From: Methyloprofundus sedimenti
GTDB taxonomy: Bacteria > Pseudomonadota > Gammaproteobacteria > Methylococcales > Methylomonadaceae
NCBI RefSeq assembly: GCF_002072955.1
Contig: NZ_LPUF01000003.1
Location: forward strand, 124,001-188,000
Direction: 5' to 3'
Length of the DNA: 64,000 nucleotides
The notes under the pieces were generated by a model. The model had not been told where the DNA came from and searched no databases. It saw only the letters and a list, made by a program, of their open reading frames with translations. The position numbers and the translations under genes are program-made. Below are positions 29,307-39,271 of this stretch, in pieces. Every line of letters begins with the position of its first letter. Position 1 is the stretch's first letter.

Positions 29307-30470
29307 TCATTTAATTGCATGAGTTACAAATTTTTGAATATCATCGTTACTAACCGGATTTAAAAAAGACGGTGTTAACCTGATGGGCGCAATAAGAATT
29401 CCCTTTTCAATCAGACGCGTTATCATGCCAAGATAGTCCAGGGATACTTTGCCGGTGAGTAAATTATTAAAATCCGGAGCCTGTTCATAAGCATTCAAAA
29501 CCTGATGGAAGCCTTGTAGATAAAGATAATCCTTGGTGAAGCCACCTCCTCTGTATACTCGCGCAGTAATGGTAAATGCTTGATTATCATCAATATGATG
29601 CTGTTCTTTTAGAAACAAGAATGTCGTTCTGAAGTTTTTTTCTTTAATCATCGACTCAACGGCTAACACCCGCAGCGCAAGAATTTTTAACCTTTTTATA
29701 GTCATGCATCCGGCCAGATATTCACTCAATATAGCTAAGCCCTCCTGAGTCATAGTGTTGACCGGGCAACCTAGCGATAATATCTTTAATGGCTGGCTAC
29801 GGGCATTTAATGTTGTCAGCAGATGCACACCTAACTCATGATGTGCTAAAGCCTGAGCTTCAATTTCACTTACTTGTGCAGAACTATTTATCTTGATTTT
29901 TAGTCCAGAAACCAAAGCATTAGCGATCATCGAACTGTTTAGTATTAATTCGTAATCGTAGCCTTCCTTATCCGCAAAGGCTTTTAGTACGCTTTCTATA
30001 TAGCGGACATCCATCAACTGGCAGTTATCCGTTTCTGGTTCTTCCGGCAAATGCAATATAAAGTGGGCATTGCGCAGATCTTTAACTGATGGTTCGCCGT
30101 AATATCGCAATGAGTCGTAGAGAAACTCACTGCTACCTATGGATTTAAACTGGTCTATCTTATCAACATAGGAATCAACAACATCTAGATATAACCTTGC
30201 CAGGTCCTCATCTTGTATTTCATCTAATGGCAAATTAAACAGATCCCTTTTTAATTTGTAGGAATTAATCAGGTTTTCTCTGTACAGAAATTTTGGCTCA
30301 ATAGAATACAAGCCTTCAAAGAAGTTTTGTTTTTGCTCTAAATAATTTAATGGACTGACAGCCTCTAAAATATCAATGCCACTCACCAAAGCATGTAAGC
30401 TGTTATCAAGGTTCTGCATAAAAACACTTTGCGAAAAAGGCAAGGTGGTGGAATAGTCTGGCTCACTCAT
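29307..30470 (-). CDS. DUF1704 (QEGLA-motif) putative metallopeptidase
   Basis: The 387-residue protein carries the naming motif TQEGLAILSEYLAG and an HExxH-type site in AHHELGVHLLTTLNA, with the QEGLA Glu positioned as a possible third ligand. The family (also called flavohemoglobin-expression-modulating QEGLA protein) is related to the eukaryotic MATCAP tubulin carboxypeptidases; bacterial substrates are unknown. A terminator separates it from glnN upstream, so it may have its own promoter. It is convergent with the DUF2126 gene. Confidence 0.82.
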   Translation of the reverse strand: MSEPDYSTTLPFSQSVFMQNLDNSLHALVSGIDILEAVSPLNYLEQKQNFFEGLYSIEPKFLYRENLINSYKLKRDLFNLPLDEIQDEDLARLYLDVVDSYVDKIDQFKSIGSSEFLYDSLRYYGEPSVKDLRNAHFILHLPEEPETDNCQLMDVRYIESVLKAFADKEGYDYELILNSSMIANALVSGLKIKINSSAQVSEIEAQALAHHELGVHLLTTLNARSQPLKILSLGCPVNTMTQEGLAILSEYLAGCMTIKRLKILALRVLAVESMIKEKNFRTTFLFLKEQHHIDDNQAFTITARVYRGGGFTKDYLYLQGFHQVLNAYEQAPDFNNLLTGKVSLDYLGMITRLIEKGILIAPIRLTPSFLNPVSNDDIQKFVTHAIK

Positions 30471-30495
30471 GACTGACGCCTCATTTATTTATTAC

Positions 30496-30530
30496 AAAAA
30501 AAACCTCGCCAAAAATCATTCCAGCGAGGC
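30496..30530 (-). terminator. Rho-independent terminator after glnN
   Basis: Minus-strand hairpin GCCTCGC / GCGAGG with a 14-base loop followed by eight T. It lies 27 bases past the glnN stop and before the DUF1704 start. Confidence 0.85.
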
Positions 30531-30556
30531 TTTTGATTAAATTGAGTTAGTATTAC

Positions 30557-32731
30557 TTATTTAATGAACAGCATTTCCTGATACTTAGGTAAAGGCCATA
30601 GATCGTCTGCAACTTCAACCTCTAAAGTATCTGCGTGTACTCGAACGTCATCCATTATGCCACGAATATCATTGGCACAAAATTGCATATGCTCTTCAAT
30701 CGAGGCAAAATCATGTTTTTGTATTGCTGTACTCAGTTTTGCAACAGCAGCCATCATAGCATTGCTTTCTACTGCGACTTTTTCGGCTACTGAGCTATCT
30801 AACTCTATGCCCATCTCAGTCATTTTAGAATTAACGGTTGCTAGTTCAGAAAGATAATTCATAGCTGCCGGGTAAATCATCGTTTTAGCCATATCTACGA
30901 CTAGTTTTGCTTCTACTTGAATACTCAGGATATATTGCTCTGCATAGACGTCATAGCGACTTTTTAGTTCGACAGGTGACAAAACTCCAGTGCTGGCAAA
31001 AAGTTGTTTGACAGGCTCCTCAAGTAGTTCCGGCAGTGCATCCGCAGTATTTGGGATATTCTTTAAGCCGCGCTCTTTTACCGCCATTTCATGCCATTCT
31101 GAAGAATATCCATCACCGCCGAAAACAACATTTCCATAGGTTTCCATAAGCTCTTTCAGCACAGCAATCGATGCGCCAGCTTTATCACTTCCTTTAGCAA
31201 ATTCAGCTTCCAGTTTATCAGCAATCCAGTTAAGCGAATCTGCCAGCATGGTATTCATGGCGACAAGAGGCCCTGATACAGATTGTGAAGAGCCTACTGC
31301 CCGAAATTCAAAGCGATTTCCGGTAAATGCAAAAGGAGACGTTCTGTTCCTGTCACCTGGATCACGCTCAAACTTGAGGATCTGAGATAGTCCAAGATCC
31401 ATCAACCCCCCCTTTGCAGAAGTCGCTATTTTGCCGTCTTTAATGTCCTGAAAAACTTTTTCCAATTGATCACCAAGATAAACAGACAAAATAGCAGGCG
31501 GCGCTTCGTTAGCACCTAAGCGATGATCATTGGATGCCGAGGCAATAACGGCACGTAATAAGGGGCCAAATTTCTCAACACCGCGAATAACAGCACCACA
31601 GAATAATAAGAAGTTTAAGTTATCATGCGGAGTATCGCCCGGGTCTAGCAGATTTCCCTGTGTCGCGTTACCTACAGACCAGTTAACATGCTTACCGGAG
31701 CCATTGATTCCAGCAAACGGTTTTTCATGTAGAAGGCAAAGAAAACCATGTTTTTTAGCTACTTTTTTCATCAAGGTCATCATTAATTGCTGATGATCTG
31801 CTGCGATATTAGCAGATTCGAAATATGGTGCTATTTCGAATTGCCCTGGCGCGACTTCGTTATGGTGCGTTTTAGCAGGAATGCCTAATTTATAGAGCTT
31901 ATCTTCAAACTCCTGCATGAACACTTGCACACGCATAGGAATAGAACCGAAATAATGGTCATCAAACTCCTGACCTTTTGCTGGTGGGGCGCCAAATAGA
32001 GTACGACCCGCAAGCAGCAAATCAGGTCGGCTATTGGCAAAGTTACTGTCCACTAAAAAATATTCTTGCTCAGCACCACAGCTCGAGTTTAACGTAGCAA
32101 TCTCTGTTTCACCCATTAAAGAAAGCACTTTCTGAGCTGCTTTGTTCATGGCATGGTTAGAACGTAACAAGGGGATTTTTTTATCCAGTGCTTCACCAGT
32201 CCAGGACATGAAGACACTGGGGATCATCAAGGTTGAACCATTATCTGTCTGCATAATATAGGCAGGACTGGTTGGATCCCATGCGGTATATCCGCGTGCT
32301 GCATTAGTGGTGCGAATACTTCCATTAGGAAATGAAGAACCATCCGGTTCGCCTTTGATTAATAGGCTACCTGTAAACTCAGTAATCGCGTTGCCATCAG
32401 CATCGCTAACAATGAAACCATCATGTTTTTCAGCCGTGATATTAGTCATTGGGAAAAAAATATGCGAGTAAAACTTAACATTTTTAGTTAATGCCCACTC
32501 TTTCATTGCAGCCGCAACCATATCAGCAACAGCTGGATCGAGCTCTACACCAGTTTGTACTGTTTTCTTGACTGCCTTAAAAGCATTTTTAGAAAGCGAC
32601 TCTTCCATTTTTGCTAAATTAAAGACATCACTTGCCCAAATCTTACTTAATGGCTCTGGTGTATCTACAGCGATAGTTTCACGATTAGTAATTTGATAAA
32701 TAGTTTGTAGCCGAGATGCATTTCCACTCAT
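30557..32731 (-). CDS. glnN: Type III glutamine synthetase
   Basis: Ammonia assimilation: glutamate + NH4+ + ATP to glutamine. The 724 residues are far longer than GSI and match GSIII. Recognisable blocks are GINGSGKHVNWSVGN (ammonium/ATP site), NRTSPFAFTGNRFEFRAVG and the N-terminal FNLAKMEESLSKNAFKA. GSIII is often a nitrogen-starvation isozyme. A sigma-54 promoter upstream and a terminator downstream make it a single-gene unit. The start has a good ribosome-binding site (TGAGGAATAAAAA). Confidence 0.95.
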   Translation of the reverse strand: MSGNASRLQTIYQITNRETIAVDTPEPLSKIWASDVFNLAKMEESLSKNAFKAVKKTVQTGVELDPAVADMVAAAMKEWALTKNVKFYSHIFFPMTNITAEKHDGFIVSDADGNAITEFTGSLLIKGEPDGSSFPNGSIRTTNAARGYTAWDPTSPAYIMQTDNGSTLMIPSVFMSWTGEALDKKIPLLRSNHAMNKAAQKVLSLMGETEIATLNSSCGAEQEYFLVDSNFANSRPDLLLAGRTLFGAPPAKGQEFDDHYFGSIPMRVQVFMQEFEDKLYKLGIPAKTHHNEVAPGQFEIAPYFESANIAADHQQLMMTLMKKVAKKHGFLCLLHEKPFAGINGSGKHVNWSVGNATQGNLLDPGDTPHDNLNFLLFCGAVIRGVEKFGPLLRAVIASASNDHRLGANEAPPAILSVYLGDQLEKVFQDIKDGKIATSAKGGLMDLGLSQILKFERDPGDRNRTSPFAFTGNRFEFRAVGSSQSVSGPLVAMNTMLADSLNWIADKLEAEFAKGSDKAGASIAVLKELMETYGNVVFGGDGYSSEWHEMAVKERGLKNIPNTADALPELLEEPVKQLFASTGVLSPVELKSRYDVYAEQYILSIQVEAKLVVDMAKTMIYPAAMNYLSELATVNSKMTEMGIELDSSVAEKVAVESNAMMAAVAKLSTAIQKHDFASIEEHMQFCANDIRGIMDDVRVHADTLEVEVADDLWPLPKYQEMLFIK

Positions 32732-32769
32732 TTTTTATTCCTCAATATTAGGTTATAAAAAATATAACG

Positions 32770-32787
32770 AGCAATAAACACACCATT
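32770..32787 (-). promoter_or_regulatory. Probable sigma-54 promoter of glnN
   Basis: Minus strand ATGGTGTGTTTATTGCTC keeps GG and GC ten bases apart (TGGTGT-N5-TTGCT). The -12 element is about 40 bases upstream of the glnN start. The activator (NtrC or NifA) is not resolved: no clear TGT-N10-ACA was found. Confidence 0.62.
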
Positions 32788-32989
32788 TTATATAAATAAT
32801 CTATAGCCTTAACTCTATGCATGAAAGCCTTACTGTATAAGACTTATAACTGAATTAAGGAAAAATTATTTGGGGAAATCATAAGATTTAATGAACCATT
32901 ATTGTGCATAATGCAAAAATACAGGGCATAAATGAAATATTAAGTCAATACCCGGTATTTTATGTGTGTTGAGATTTCCTCTGTTTTTA

Positions 32990-34690
32990 TCAATTAGATT
33001 TACTATCCATTCCCCTAAATACTGAACAACGCTTAAAGACATCCAGCGAAGGCTGTACCTGTTTTTGTGCACAAAACTTGGCAGCGAGTTTTGCCAGTCC
33101 TTTGATTTCTCGCCCGGTTGCCCGGGAAAAAATATCCGCCAAATCTGCAATTAATTGAGCCTCAACGTTAAGCTCGAATTGTTTTGTCATCACCTGCCAT
33201 ATTTTCATTCGGTCTTCACGGTGTGGTGGATGATAGCTAATCATCGCAATACAACGAGAAATAATCGCTTCATCGATATCATCAATGCGATTTGTAGTTA
33301 AAAATAACAAGCCGTTAAAATATTCCAGGACGCGCAAAAACACACCAACTACCGCATTTGAAGACAAACTATCACTACGCCGCCGAATGTACACATCGGC
33401 TTCATCGATTAACATCACTGCACCCCAACGTTGCGCACGAATCAAAGTTTCTTGTAATGCTTTTTCCATTTCGGCAACATTCAAGCCTAGCTGCCCCGAA
33501 TGCACCCGATATAAAGGTCGTTTTATAATTTCTGAGTACACTTCAGCGGTTAATGTTTTACCCACCCCTGCTGGCCCCGCGCATAATAACGTTGTCCCCC
33601 CTGATTTACCTTCGACTATATCGTCCATTAACACATCCATTTCTGCGGTTAAAATGTCAATCAAGTCAATTTGCTCAGGTGGAAGAACCAGTTTATCTTT
33701 CAGTTCGGGTTGATATTGATAGGGCTTTAGTTCATCAACATGAACCCAGACATGATGATGCAACTCCAGATGGAACATTAATATGTAGCCATGTACCGGC
33801 AGTTCAGTAAATAAATCTTTAGGGATTGTTTCTTTGGTCTCTTCTGCCTGTTTTTCTATCTTGCTATCATAACGGTTACTTTTACCTGCCCTGCGCAAAA
33901 AACCACCTAATATGTCTCCCGAGGCATCCAGTGCTAAAACACGATCACTGATAATATTTTCATCATTAACCACTCGTGTACTACCGCCACTGGATGAAAG
34001 TACCACAACATTTTTTCGAGTCCAGTCGCTGCTACGGTGGCTAGCGGTTGGATCTTCGGCATAAATACCTGTACCCTTCGCTGAAAACTGCTCACCATAG
34101 CGCGCACGCCAATCAAAATAGAGTTCTATACTTTCATTGTAATGGGCGACTAATTCAGGTGTCTCCCTTAAATAGCCTTTCATAAGCAAGATTTCACTGA
34201 TGGATTGCTGCTCTATATCTTTACGCCGCAGAATAATATTTTCTATGGCAATTTTACCGCGTGAATTGGCTTTTAATTCAATCAGGATTCTGCCTGATTC
34301 TTCCTCTCCGGGTGGCGTATAATCAAGTCGAGTAATCAAATAAGCCATGATTTTGCCAGAGGCCATCACCCTAAACAACCAACCTTTCTGAGCACCATTA
34401 ATCAAGTATTGAGCAATGTCTGGAACCAGCAACTCTAAATCATCGCTTGAATATTTTTGCTCATCATCGTTCATTGCTTTTTTCAAGGTAGAAATCATTG
34501 CTGCCTGATTCTGCTTTCCTGATCCAGCTTGCTGATAAAGATTTTGCAAATAACTTAATTCTGAATTCGATAAATGATTAAATGGAATTTCTACTTTATT
34601 ACCGAAACGTAATTGCTCCCTGAGTTTAATCAACCCCGGAAACTCTGTTAATAGCGCATTAACATACGTTTTTTCAATCTGCAGTTTCAT
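32990..34690 (-). CDS. AAA-family ATPase of unknown role
   Basis: 566 residues. The C-terminal AAA module has Walker A AGPAGVGKTLTAEVYSE (about residue 367), Walker B AVMLIDEADVYI, sensor-1 FLTTNRIDDIDEAI and an arginine-rich SRC(I)A box. The N-terminal 350 residues have no domain I recognise. It lies 57 bases downstream of selO on the same strand, suggesting a three-gene operon (Fe-S protein, selO, ATPase). Possibly a remodelling factor; nothing indicates the client. Confidence 0.8.
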   Translation of the reverse strand: MKLQIEKTYVNALLTEFPGLIKLREQLRFGNKVEIPFNHLSNSELSYLQNLYQQAGSGKQNQAAMISTLKKAMNDDEQKYSSDDLELLVPDIAQYLINGAQKGWLFRVMASGKIMAYLITRLDYTPPGEEESGRILIELKANSRGKIAIENIILRRKDIEQQSISEILLMKGYLRETPELVAHYNESIELYFDWRARYGEQFSAKGTGIYAEDPTASHRSSDWTRKNVVVLSSSGGSTRVVNDENIISDRVLALDASGDILGGFLRRAGKSNRYDSKIEKQAEETKETIPKDLFTELPVHGYILMFHLELHHHVWVHVDELKPYQYQPELKDKLVLPPEQIDLIDILTAEMDVLMDDIVEGKSGGTTLLCAGPAGVGKTLTAEVYSEIIKRPLYRVHSGQLGLNVAEMEKALQETLIRAQRWGAVMLIDEADVYIRRRSDSLSSNAVVGVFLRVLEYFNGLLFLTTNRIDDIDEAIISRCIAMISYHPPHREDRMKIWQVMTKQFELNVEAQLIADLADIFSRATGREIKGLAKLAAKFCAQKQVQPSLDVFKRCSVFRGMDSKSN

Positions 34691-34747
34691 TGCTTACAGC
34701 CTCGTTCTAAATATTAATAACGACAGGATGGTGCGGTACGAAGCGCA

Positions 34748-36136
34748 TCACGTGAGCGGTTCTTGATAGGGATTTTTTAGCAAGGCCATCACTCTATCCA
34801 ACTCCGTAAAATCCCCTTTTTCAGCAGACTGGACGACCCTATTCAATATACTTTCACGCAATATATAAGCTGGATTTATCTGATTCATAGCCTTCCTACG
34901 CACTTTGTTGGGCCTCCTTTCCACGGCTAATCGTTCCTGATAACGATGCAACCAGCTTTGCAATAAATCCATATCAGCAATATCTGGAAACAAATCCTGA
35001 CTTTTACAGCCTGTTTCAAATTGAGCAAGATTCCTAAAGAAGTCAGTATAATCAGCGTGTGTATGCGTTAAAACGGTAAGTAAACTGTTGATAAACTCCC
35101 TATCACCATCAAGCTGAGTGTACAGCCCTAATTTCTCACGCATAATCTGCAAATACAGCTGTTGATAGGTTTGTCGATACAAGCGCAGTAAGCCGGCGGG
35201 TATGGTTGGCGTAGCTAATAAGGAACTTACTGCCTGGGCTAATGCCAAACAATTCCATCGCCCAATATCCGCTTGTTGATCAAATTGATATCGGTTTTGG
35301 TCGTCAGAGGGGTTTGGCGAAAAAGCCGGATCATACGCCTCCATAAAACCAAAAGGACCTAAATCCAGGGTTTCTCCACTCAAGGTCATATTATCGGTAT
35401 TCATCACGCCGTGTGTGAAGCCCACGCTTTGCCACGAAGCAAGCAGTCGTGCTGTACGCATAATCACGATTTCCAGAAATTTCAGCGGTCGCTGTGCTGG
35501 CACTTCATTAAGTAATTCAGGAAAATGCTGCTCCAGCACAAAATTAAATAATTCCCGAACAGCGCCGAAATCTTCTAGGTGATGAAAATACTCAAAGTGA
35601 CCAAAACGCAAATGAGACCTGGCTATTCTCACCAAAATAGCCGCCGTGCCCGATCCTATTTCAGTACGACTTCCCAATAGGCATAAAGCTCGGGTACAAG
35701 GAATACCAATCCCTGATAGAGCTTCGCTCGCCAGATATTCACGCAGCGCATCACTCAACAAATAACGTCCATTTAAAGTCCGCGAAAAAGGCGTTAACCC
35801 CGCGCCTTTTAGCTGGATTTCGTATTTATCGCCTTTAAATCCCAGCACTTCACCCAGCAAAATAGTGCGACCATCGCCCAGCTTTGAAGTAAAAATGCCG
35901 AACTGATGGCCGGCATAAACAGTGGCAATAGGCGATAATTGCGCGGCTATTTCATCGCCATTAAAATAGCGCAAGTTGCTATCACTGTTTAATTGTTCGG
36001 CACTTAATCTGAATAACTGCGCGACTTGCTCATTGCAATGTACAAAATACGGATCAGCTAGCGGCGTTGGTGCGACATATTGATAAAAAGCTTCCGACTG
36101 CTGTAGCCAGCTATTCGTCCGGATCATATTTTTCAT
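34748..36136 (-). CDS. selO: SelO/YdiU-family protein adenylyltransferase
   Basis: Pseudokinase-fold enzyme that transfers AMP to Ser/Thr/Tyr of proteins, linked to oxidative stress. Conserved blocks: SKLGDGRTILLGEVLG, LKGAGLTPFSRTLNGRYLLS and TDNMTLSGETLDLGPFGFME. Length 462 is normal. The C-terminus (LKNPYQEPLT) lacks the terminal Cys/Sec seen in some members. The start could be either MKNMIRT or MIRTNSW (three residues later). It begins ten bases after the stop of the Fe-S gene. Confidence 0.92.
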   Translation of the reverse strand: MKNMIRTNSWLQQSEAFYQYVAPTPLADPYFVHCNEQVAQLFRLSAEQLNSDSNLRYFNGDEIAAQLSPIATVYAGHQFGIFTSKLGDGRTILLGEVLGFKGDKYEIQLKGAGLTPFSRTLNGRYLLSDALREYLASEALSGIGIPCTRALCLLGSRTEIGSGTAAILVRIARSHLRFGHFEYFHHLEDFGAVRELFNFVLEQHFPELLNEVPAQRPLKFLEIVIMRTARLLASWQSVGFTHGVMNTDNMTLSGETLDLGPFGFMEAYDPAFSPNPSDDQNRYQFDQQADIGRWNCLALAQAVSSLLATPTIPAGLLRLYRQTYQQLYLQIMREKLGLYTQLDGDREFINSLLTVLTHTHADYTDFFRNLAQFETGCKSQDLFPDIADMDLLQSWLHRYQERLAVERRPNKVRRKAMNQINPAYILRESILNRVVQSAEKGDFTELDRVMALLKNPYQEPLT

Positions 36137-36145
36137 AGTAGACGC

Positions 36146-37489
36146 TTATTGATCAAGAGCTGCATATAATACTTCGGCAATATGTAGCGGTTTTGCAAAG
36201 CCACCATTCACTATTTGTTGCTGACACGAAAAGCCGTTTGCAATAACCCTTGCTTCAGCCTCTGCCCGAATCGCGGGATAAAGCCCCTGCTCTGCCATTT
36301 GTTTTGCATGTTCAACATGTTCCGCTTCCAGGCCAAATTGCCCGGCCATACCACAGCAGCTCGCTTCAATCTGGGCACTGTTCAACTCAGGAATTAACTT
36401 CAAAACTTTACGCATTGACTTAGTCGCACCCATGGCTTTTTGATGACAATGACCATGCACCAACATTTTTTGGTCGCCCAGGGATTTGAATTTTAATGTC
36501 CAGTGTTTAGCCGTTTGTTCTCTGGCTATAAATTCCTCAAACAATAAAACTTTGCCTGCTAATTGCCTTGCTGACTCACCCAAACCTAAAGTCAGATATT
36601 CATCTCTTAGACTTAAAATACACGAAGGCTCTAAACCTATAATGGTGCGATTGGCTTCCAGGTGGGGTGTTAAAGCAGCCAATAAACGCCGGGCTTCTTG
36701 TCTGGCTTGTTCGATCATACCATTTGCAAAATAGGTACGACCGCAGCATAAAGGCCTATTATCAACCAAATCATGCTGCGCTTTATCTAACACATAAACT
36801 GGGTAGCCTGCTGCTTTTAAAACCGCTACAGCCGCATCGGCAACCGCAGGATTAAAATGTCGATTAAAGGTATCAACAAACAAAACGACTTCAGTTTTGG
36901 TTTGATCTGCAGGTGTTTCAGTGGGGGCGATAAATGACTGCTTTGCCAGCTCGGGCAGCTTAACTTGAGCACTAATACCTAATAACTGCTCTCCAAGTCG
37001 AACCGCGAAAGGGGAATGATTACGCCACTGAATTAAGCGAGCAAAGAAAGGTACGTTAACAATTAATTTTGGCAAAGCCGCAAACAAGCGACTACGCAAT
37101 GGAACGCCTGTTTCACTATAACGCTGCGCCAGGAATTCAGCCTTAATAAGCGACATATCAACTTCATTCTCGCATTCACGTTGACACCCTTTACAGCTAA
37201 CGCATAAATCCATAGCCTCCGCTAGCTCTGAATGATTAAACGGCATTTTTCCGAATTCGCCATTCAGAGCGGACTTAAGTAATTTAACCCGCCCTCCGGT
37301 AGATAATTCCACTTTATCGCTAATGCGAAAGCTGGGGCACATTACGCCTCTGTCCTTATTTTCGCAGGCGCGACTGCCTATGCATACGGCAACCGCTTTA
37401 GCGAAATCATCACCCATTTTAGGTATATCAGCATAGGCATCGCCCATACCTGCATCTTTGTATGCAGACCAATCAAGAAAAAGTTTCAT
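36146..37489 (-). CDS. Fe-S oxidoreductase with CCG domains (YdiJ C-terminal half-like)
   Basis: 447 residues with a ferredoxin-like cluster motif (CVSCKGCQRECENEVDM, near residue 95), an additional conserved block VMCPSFRISDKVELSTGGR and two cysteine-rich CCG-type domains (RPLCCGRTYFANGM; EASCCGMAGQFGLE). This matches the C-terminal half of large FAD-linked oxidases such as YdiJ, or GlcF/LldE-like subunits. No FAD-binding half is encoded upstream; the sequence before the ATG is non-coding. It is therefore either a split subunit working with a distant flavoprotein or a truncated gene. Confidence 0.8.
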   Translation of the reverse strand: MKLFLDWSAYKDAGMGDAYADIPKMGDDFAKAVAVCIGSRACENKDRGVMCPSFRISDKVELSTGGRVKLLKSALNGEFGKMPFNHSELAEAMDLCVSCKGCQRECENEVDMSLIKAEFLAQRYSETGVPLRSRLFAALPKLIVNVPFFARLIQWRNHSPFAVRLGEQLLGISAQVKLPELAKQSFIAPTETPADQTKTEVVLFVDTFNRHFNPAVADAAVAVLKAAGYPVYVLDKAQHDLVDNRPLCCGRTYFANGMIEQARQEARRLLAALTPHLEANRTIIGLEPSCILSLRDEYLTLGLGESARQLAGKVLLFEEFIAREQTAKHWTLKFKSLGDQKMLVHGHCHQKAMGATKSMRKVLKLIPELNSAQIEASCCGMAGQFGLEAEHVEHAKQMAEQGLYPAIRAEAEARVIANGFSCQQQIVNGGFAKPLHIAEVLYAALDQ

Positions 37490-37613
37490 ACTGCCCCTAT
37501 TGTATTAATACAATAGTGACAGCAAGTTAAGTGCCAGTCATAAAGTATTCACAACCAATTGTTTTATAAACAATAAATATTAAAACAGACTGTAGCAAAC
37601 CTTACAAAACAAG

Positions 37614-38120
37614 CTAAACTTCTGATAGATTTTTTAACATTTTATAATCCTCCATTACAAAACCATTGCCAATATCCTGAATTAAACAGCCGACATTTCT
37701 ATATCCCCGCTGCTCATAAAAACGGATGGATCGAATATTATGTTGATTAACTGTTAGCCAAATATTCTTGACGCCCAGGTCACGACAAAAAGCTTCTATA
37801 AATGAAATAGTGGCAGTACCCACTCCCAAGCCTTGCTGATCCAGCTTTATATATAATTTGCTAATTTGTCTATTAGCCAGGTCACCACCAGGGCCAAGCG
37901 CAAAGTACCCTGCACTGTGTTGATTATGTTGTACTAAAAAGTATTTATACCCTGTAGCTATCTGCTCATTGATTGCAGCCTTACTTTGAAAAGTATCTAG
38001 CATATAGTCAATTTGCTTTTGTCCGATGATAGGCAAGTAATGAGCATTCCAGATTTCATAAGCAAGATCGACAACACGCTCAATTTCATCGTGAGTGGTA
38101 ACTTCATTAAAATTAAGCAT
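37614..38120 (-). CDS. GNAT-family N-acetyltransferase
   Basis: 168 residues with the acetyl-CoA-binding motif region (ISKLYIKLDQQGLGVGTATI) and the late WLTVNQHNIRSIRFYEQRGY strand-helix typical of GNAT enzymes. The substrate is unknown. Isolated gene, transcribed divergently from the YegP-like gene. Confidence 0.88.
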   Translation of the reverse strand: MLNFNEVTTHDEIERVVDLAYEIWNAHYLPIIGQKQIDYMLDTFQSKAAINEQIATGYKYFLVQHNQHSAGYFALGPGGDLANRQISKLYIKLDQQGLGVGTATISFIEAFCRDLGVKNIWLTVNQHNIRSIRFYEQRGYRNVGCLIQDIGNGFVMEDYKMLKNLSEV

Positions 38121-38384
38121 AAACTTGATTAAGGGACTAAATTGAAATTATGACTCAGCCTAGCATATTTTATATTGCAATAAACCTCATAGACTGACTT
38201 CAGCCGTCACAATACCCACATAAATCACTTTTAAATTGTTATAGAACAAACAATTTACTCAGATTTAGGGCGCTAGCCCCTATAAATACTAACAAGTGTT
38301 CTGGCATATCGCTTGCTTAATAAAAAACTTAGGAAGTCTCAATATTAAAATCCCTAACTACTTTTATTCTCAGGAGAATAACTT

Positions 38385-38717
38385 ATGCCTGCAATTTTTG
38401 AGCTTAAATGCAACGATGATAAACAGTTTTATTTCCATTATCTCAATAGCAACAGTGAAATTATTATGATGAGTGGTGATTATGATAATAAAGAAGAGGC
38501 AGAACAAGGCATTAAAGATACTCGAGTCGGCTCATTGATGGGCGAACTACTCGCGGCAGGCAGAGTACCAGGAGGCGAAAGCTTCTTTGTGATCAAAAAT
38601 TCTGCAGGTGACATTATTGCAAAAAGCATTTTATTTAACTCACAAATGGTTTTCGACAATGCCTTACACGCTATGAAAGACAATGCCTGTATTGCTGAAA
38701 TTTCAGATCTTACATAA
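38385..38717 (+). CDS. YegP-like DUF1508 protein, two tandem repeats
   Basis: 110 residues with two DUF1508 units: FELKCNDDKQFYFHYLNS and FFVIKNSAGDIIAKSILF, each followed by a short helix. YegP-family proteins are small soluble beta proteins of unclear function. Good ribosome-binding site (CAGGAGAATAACTT) before the start. A terminator-like hairpin follows. Confidence 0.85.
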   Translation: MPAIFELKCNDDKQFYFHYLNSNSEIIMMSGDYDNKEEAEQGIKDTRVGSLMGELLAAGRVPGGESFFVIKNSAGDIIAKSILFNSQMVFDNALHAMKDNACIAEISDLT

Positions 38718-38753
38718 GCTTGGGAATAAGCCGTTAATAACTTGAGCAGGCGT

Positions 38754-38773
38754 AAAAAAGCTTTAGCTTTTTT
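38754..38773. terminator. Hairpin terminator after the YegP-like gene
   Basis: AAAAAAGCTTTAGCTTTTTT, self-complementary with T and A tails, so it may work in both directions. A sibling lies at 57860-57880. Confidence 0.6.
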
Positions 38774-39271
38774 CGTCATACACAGCAACAGCTAAAGCTA
38801 TTGCACTCCTTATCAAATATCGAAGTTAATAAATACTTATTCCTTATGTTGGATACCTTAGCCTTTCATAGTTATATAAATGTTGGCAGAATAATTTCTG
38901 TCTACTACTCTGCCGCCAAGAGAAGCAATGATGAGTATTGAACTAATTATCGCCAAAGAATTTGCTAATATTTGCATCACTCATACTGAGCTGTCCTCCA
39001 TTGAAGCCATTCTAACAAGCGAAATTGGCAATAAGGATTTTATAGCACAACTCAATAAGGTCACCAGCCCTCTCGATAAAAGCTATGCGGTAATAAGCGA
39101 TAACTTACGCCCTTTTCTTGAGCTTAACTCAGAAGCCGCCTTTATAAGCCGGTTTGATGATTTATTTGCGCGATACAAAAGCGTCTATTTAACAGAATCG
39201 AGTAAGCCCAGAACGTATACAGACGAAGCTTTTGAAGCTTATCTTATGCTGAGAACCCTAAAAGAAACCCG

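Noticed and set aside
32905-32925. NtrC-like dyad around TTGTGCATAATGCAA upstream of glnN
   Set aside because: Arms do not match the NtrC consensus well and spacing is too short.
33285-33713. 142-codon plus-strand ORF
   Set aside because: Antisense shadow of the Walker region of the AAA ATPase.
37500-37515. Palindrome TGTATTAATACA before the Fe-S gene
   Set aside because: AT-rich, short and without a recognisable regulator; may be chance.
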